Source: Verrucomicrobiota bacterium | GTDB lineage: Bacteria > Verrucomicrobiota > Verrucomicrobiia > Chthoniobacterales > SZAS-18 | Reading direction: 5' to 3' | Assembly (NCBI GenBank): GCA_018240025.1 | Contig: JAFEGM010000018.1 | Location: forward strand, 12,984 to 76,983 | DNA: 64,000 nt | Shown: piece by piece, positions 61,360-64,000 of the stretch | Layout: each line of letters starts with the position of its first letter | How positions within the stretch are numbered: the stretch's first letter is position 1 | Position numbers and translations under genes: made by a program | Notes under the pieces: generated by a model | The model's input: the letters and a program-made list of their open reading frames with translations, nothing else | Told to the model about the DNA's origin: nothing | The model's database searches: none

Positions 61360-62112
61360 TCAGGCGGCGACCTGCGCCAGTACTTCGTCGGGGATGTCGA
61401 AATTCGCGTGCACGTGCTGCACGTCATCGTTGTCGCTGAGCGCGTCGTGCAGCTTTAGCACCTGGGCGGCGGTCTGCGGATCGCTCACCAGCGTGTGCGA
61501 GGTGGGGAGATAGACCAGTTTCTGCGCCTCCGGCGCGATACCGGCCGAGCGGAGCGCCTCGCCGACCGCGTAGAAGCGATCGACCGGCGTGGTGATCTCG
61601 AAGGCGTCGCCCGCTTCGGCGATGTCCTCGGCCCCGGCTTCGAGCGTCAGCTCCATCAGCCGGTCCTCGCTGGCGGCCGACTTCGGCACGCTGAGGAGTC
61701 CGCGCCGATGGAAGAGATAGGCCACGCTGCCGCTGGCGCCGAGATTGCCGTGATTGCGCGTGAAGAGCAGGCGCATCTCCTGCGCCGTGCGGTTCTTGTT
61801 GTCCGTGGCCGTCTCGACCAGCAGCGCGACGCCGCCGGGTCCGTAGCCTTCGTACACGATCTCCTCCATGGCCGCGCCGCCGAGCTCGCCGGTGCCGCGC
61901 TTGATGGCGCGGTCGATGTTGTCGTTCGGCATGTTCTGATCCCGCGCAGCCTGGATGGCGGCGCGCAGACGAATGTTTCCGCCGGGATCTCCGCCGCCGA
62001 GCTTGGCGGCCAGCGCGATCTCCTTCGAAAGCTTGCTGAACAACTGACCGCGCTTTTGATCGAGCGGTCCTTTGATGTGTTTAACCTTGGACCATTTGCT
62101 GTGACCAGCCAT
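61360..62112 (-). CDS. yebC: YebC/PmpR-family protein
   Basis: This 250-residue protein begins MAGHSKWSKVKHIKGPLDQ, the family's invariant N-terminus. RDQNMPNDNIDRAIKRG and EEIVYEGYGPGGVALLVE follow, as does TDNKNRTAQEMRLLF. YebC proteins bind DNA or ribosomes and affect transcription or translation of proline-rich stretches; the latter fits the Pro-rich Rho and secreted proteins here, though only as a suggestion. It is the first gene ahead of rho with a 43-bp gap, so the two are probably co-transcribed. Confidence 0.97.
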   Translation of the reverse strand: MAGHSKWSKVKHIKGPLDQKRGQLFSKLSKEIALAAKLGGGDPGGNIRLRAAIQAARDQNMPNDNIDRAIKRGTGELGGAAMEEIVYEGYGPGGVALLVETATDNKNRTAQEMRLLFTRNHGNLGASGSVAYLFHRRGLLSVPKSAASEDRLMELTLEAGAEDIAEAGDAFEITTPVDRFYAVGEALRSAGIAPEAQKLVYLPTSHTLVSDPQTAAQVLKLHDALSDNDDVQHVHANFDIPDEVLAQVAA

Positions 62113-62296
62113 GGTGGAAAATGATTGACTGCGTAATGCTTGGAGCGGCCTGCCGCCGCCGATGAGTCCGCGATTGCTCCTGCCAAGTGCCAGACACGGG
62201 GTGCGTGGAGGCGACTCGAAACGAATGACCCGATCAACTGATGCAGGCCGACCCGGCGCAGCGGGTGGAGAAACGAACCGTGCCCAAGGAGAAACG

Positions 62297-62347
62297 ATGG
62301 CCGAAAGGTTGTCAACGGGACTTTTTGCCGGAGCGCGTGTGCGGTGA
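62297..62347 (+). CDS. Possible 16-residue small ORF with strong ribosome-binding site
   Basis: AAGGAG at 62286-62291 lies 5 nt ahead of ATG 62297, one of the best ribosome-binding sites in the window. It opens a 16-codon reading frame ending TGA at 62347. The peptide MAERLSTGLFAGARVR has no known relatives to me. It lies in the 290-bp gap between yebC and aat, 55 bp before aat. It could be a leader peptide or small protein, or the SD may be fortuitous. Confidence 0.3.
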   Translation: MAERLSTGLFAGARVR

Positions 62348-62402
62348 ATTTCCCGCCCTCTGGGTTGAATTCCGACCCGCCCCAAACTATTCCGCAGCGC
62401 GC

Positions 62403-62978
62403 ATGATCCCGCCATCGCTCCTCATTCAGGGCTACCGGCAGGGACTCTTTCCCATGGCCATGGAGGATGGCGAGATCGGCTGGTTCTCGCCCGATCCCCG
62501 TGGCGTGCTGCCGCTGGGCGAGGACCGCTTCCATATTCCGCACGGACTCGCGCGGCGGCTGAAACGGAATCCTTTTGAAGTGCGCATCGACACCGCGTTC
62601 CGCGAGGTCATGCTCGGCTGCGCGGAACGCAATGAGACCTGGATCAGTCCGGTCATTCTCGACAGCTACTGCGCGGTGCATCAGCTGGGTCTCGCGCACA
62701 GCGTGGAGTGCTGGCGCGAAGGCAGGCTCGTCGGCGGGCTCTACGGCGTGGCGCTGGGTGGGGCGTTCTTTGGCGAGTCGATGTTCCATCGCGAGACCGA
62801 TGCCTCGAAAGTGGCGCTGCACGCGCTCGTGCAGCGGCTGCGGGAGCGGAAGTTCTCGCTGCTGGACCTGCAGTGGACGACCCCGCACCTGCGGCAGTTC
62901 GGAGCCATCGACATCTCCCGGGCGGCCTACCTGAAGCAACTGGCTCGCGCCCTGCGCGACCGGCGGGCCTTCGTCTGA
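62403..62978 (+). CDS. aat: Leucyl/phenylalanyl-tRNA-protein transferase
   Basis: This 191-residue enzyme transfers Leu or Phe from tRNA to the N-terminus of proteins with basic N-terminal residues, feeding the N-degron pathway with ClpS/ClpAP. Typical features are LLIQGYRQGLFPMAMEDG, WFSPDPRGVLPL, SVECWREGRLVGGLYGVALG and FFGESMFHRE. It ends just after LLDLQWTTPHLRQFGA. The length fits the family. The ATG at 62403 is chosen because the protein begins there in the family's usual way. Confidence 0.95.
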   Translation: MIPPSLLIQGYRQGLFPMAMEDGEIGWFSPDPRGVLPLGEDRFHIPHGLARRLKRNPFEVRIDTAFREVMLGCAERNETWISPVILDSYCAVHQLGLAHSVECWREGRLVGGLYGVALGGAFFGESMFHRETDASKVALHALVQRLRERKFSLLDLQWTTPHLRQFGAIDISRAAYLKQLARALRDRRAFV

Positions 62979-63027
62979 GCGTCGACCGGCAGAGCGGAGA
63001 TTGCGCGCCCGCCCGGTTCGGCTTCCA

Positions 63028-63564
63028 ATGCGGACGGTGAAACTGCGCTCCAGTCCGCTCCTGCTCGTGCTGCTGGTGCTGGTTTTGCTCGGCGCGTTCG
63101 TGGGCATTCAGGTACTGCGCCATGCCGAACCGCCGCGGGACGAGAAGCTGGTCGACCGTTTCCAGCGCGATCGCGCGGACTTCGACGAACTGCGGCGCCT
63201 CTTCAGCGAAGACTCGGCCTTCCAGGCCATCCGGACCGATGGCGCGTTCCGGGTCGATCCGCGCGTGCAGCGCGACGCCGAGCCCGACAAATCCGGGCTC
63301 AGCGCGGAACGGTTCAAGGCCTACCGGGCGCTCTTTCGACGGCTCAAGCTGCAGTCGGTCACGCGTGCGACCGACGGGCTGCATTTCCCGCTCGATGGCT
63401 TCGGCTTCGGCCGCGAGGGCTGGCGGCTGGAACTCGTCTACGGCGATCCGCCGGCCGACCAGGTCGTGGGCAGCCTCGACGAATATCGCGGTCCGGCCCG
63501 ACAGCAGCGGCGCTCGCTGGCGCGCCGGCTCGACGACCGTTGGTACGCCAGGCTGACGTGGTAG
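63028..63564 (+). CDS. Membrane-anchored hypothetical protein
   Basis: This 178-residue protein has an N-terminal helix (LLLVLLVLVLLGAFVGIQVL) with no lipobox Cys, indicating an inner-membrane anchor with an extracytoplasmic domain. The remainder is basic and acidic, with DPRVQRDAEPDKSGLSAERF and GWRLELVYGDPPAD. No family recognised. It starts 49 bp after aat and ends 3 bp before the convergent molybdopterin oxidoreductase gene. Confidence 0.65.
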   Translation: MRTVKLRSSPLLLVLLVLVLLGAFVGIQVLRHAEPPRDEKLVDRFQRDRADFDELRRLFSEDSAFQAIRTDGAFRVDPRVQRDAEPDKSGLSAERFKAYRALFRRLKLQSVTRATDGLHFPLDGFGFGREGWRLELVYGDPPADQVVGSLDEYRGPARQQRRSLARRLDDRWYARLTW

Positions 63565-63567
63565 TGG

Positions 63568-64000
63568 TCAGCCCGCTCCGCTGCGCCGGCGCTCCTCGAG
63601 TCGCCGCGCGAAGAGGCGAATCGTCGGCCCGACCAGCGGGCGATAAAGCAGGCGCAAAAACCAACCCGGGAAGTAGCGGCCGCGTTCTTCAAAGGCCACC
63701 CGGGCTCGCGGATGATCCATGAAGCGGAAGGCCGAGGGGCGGAAATGCCGGTCGTCGGACCAGAACGCCACCCGGCTCAGGTGCTTGGCATTCTTGTAGC
63801 CGTAGTGCGCCGGCGCGACCAGCCGCAGCGGCGCGCCGTGGGCCAGGGACAGCGGTTCGCCGTGCAGGCGATCGGCCAGCAGGACGTCGGGCGCGAGGAG
63901 ATCGGCCAGCGGCAGCGAGGTGCGCGCACCGTCCTGGCCGCGGAGGATGACGAACTGTGCCGAAGCGGCCGGCCGCGCGCGGGGCAGGACGAGGCGCTCG
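63568..64000 (-). CDS. Molybdopterin-dependent oxidoreductase, C-terminal part (cut by window edge)
   Basis: Only the last 143 codons are present; the 5' part lies beyond 64000. The visible LADLLAPDVLLADRL, HGAPLRLVAPAHYGYKNAKH and RVAFWSDD are typical of the sulfite-oxidase/MsrP-type molybdopterin domain, where the pterin-site Tyr and Lys residues lie in HYGYKNAKHL. After this a basic tail (RRLEERRRSGAG) ends the protein. The full enzyme probably reduces or oxidises sulfur or nitrogen substrates; the missing N-terminus is needed to say which. Confidence 0.75.
   Translation of the reverse strand, partial: ERLVLPRARPAASAQFVILRGQDGARTSLPLADLLAPDVLLADRLHGEPLSLAHGAPLRLVAPAHYGYKNAKHLSRVAFWSDDRHFRPSAFRFMDHPRARVAFEERGRYFPGWFLRLLYRPLVGPTIRLFARRLEERRRSGAG

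Overview
The window is GC-rich bacterial chromosome. Several features point to Verrucomicrobiota, most likely the Opitutales/Opitutaceae: very large secreted proteins that mix thrombospondin-3-type calcium repeats with a C-terminal module ending in F(F/Y)R(V/L)R, a DUF5069 protein, a Rho factor with a long Ala/Pro- and Arg/Gly-rich N-terminal extension, and densely packed genes. This placement is inferred from protein content; no rRNA or tRNA gene was recognised in the window.

Region 1 (about 1-9.5 kb) is an accessory, defence-like island. A HEPN-like protein precedes a tight five-gene operon with junctions of 1, 7, 3 and -4 nt: an alpha/beta hydrolase, a TIR-domain protein, a MoxR-type AAA+ ATPase, a large protein ending in a formylglycine-generating-enzyme-like (FGE, C-type-lectin-fold) domain, and a second FGE-domain protein. 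A DNA methyltransferase follows on the other strand. The set resembles NTP-dependent bacterial conflict systems. The C-terminal ends of the two FGE domains carry the mark of diversity-generating-retroelement (DGR) variable repeats. Invariant codons are identical at synonymous positions and almost free of adenine, while about 12 interleaved codons all differ. Outside this stretch the same two genes differ freely at synonymous positions. No reverse transcriptase or template repeat is in the window.

Region 2 (9.5-14.7 kb) starts with a roughly 1-kb GC-rich block with no credible gene. It is followed by a helical cytoplasmic protein, a 7-bp microsatellite, an M15 peptidoglycan peptidase, a secreted protein, a membrane protein and a putative zincin. 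Region 3 (14.8-28 kb) is metabolic and regulatory: a COG0523 metallochaperone GTPase with a palindromic operator, a cystathionine gamma-synthase/lyase, DUF5069, a hydrolase with a TetR repressor, a second TetR upstream of an acyl-CoA dehydrogenase with two matching dyads between them, a PIN/TRAM protein, and an orphan solute-binding protein paired with a CaiB/BaiF CoA-transferase.

Region 4 (28-38 kb) holds an 8.7-kb gene for a secreted GH13 plus GH57-like amylolytic protein, then a membrane protein and an AraC/GyrI regulator. Region 5 (38-47 kb) carries ilvN-ilvC, a glycosyltransferase, PPK2, a secreted protein and a frameshifted UPF0489/NlpC-P60-like/CapA fusion. Region 6 (47-64 kb) carries an AAA ATPase, a slipin, an O-GlcNAc-transferase-like protein, a secreted GH13 enzyme, a TonB-like protein, malate synthase, an ExeM/NucH-type nuclease, rho, yebC, aat and the end of a molybdopterin oxidoreductase.

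Three genes (near 16,440, 38,695 and 44,485) need a single-base correction to be read through, so local indel errors or recent pseudogenisation should be considered.
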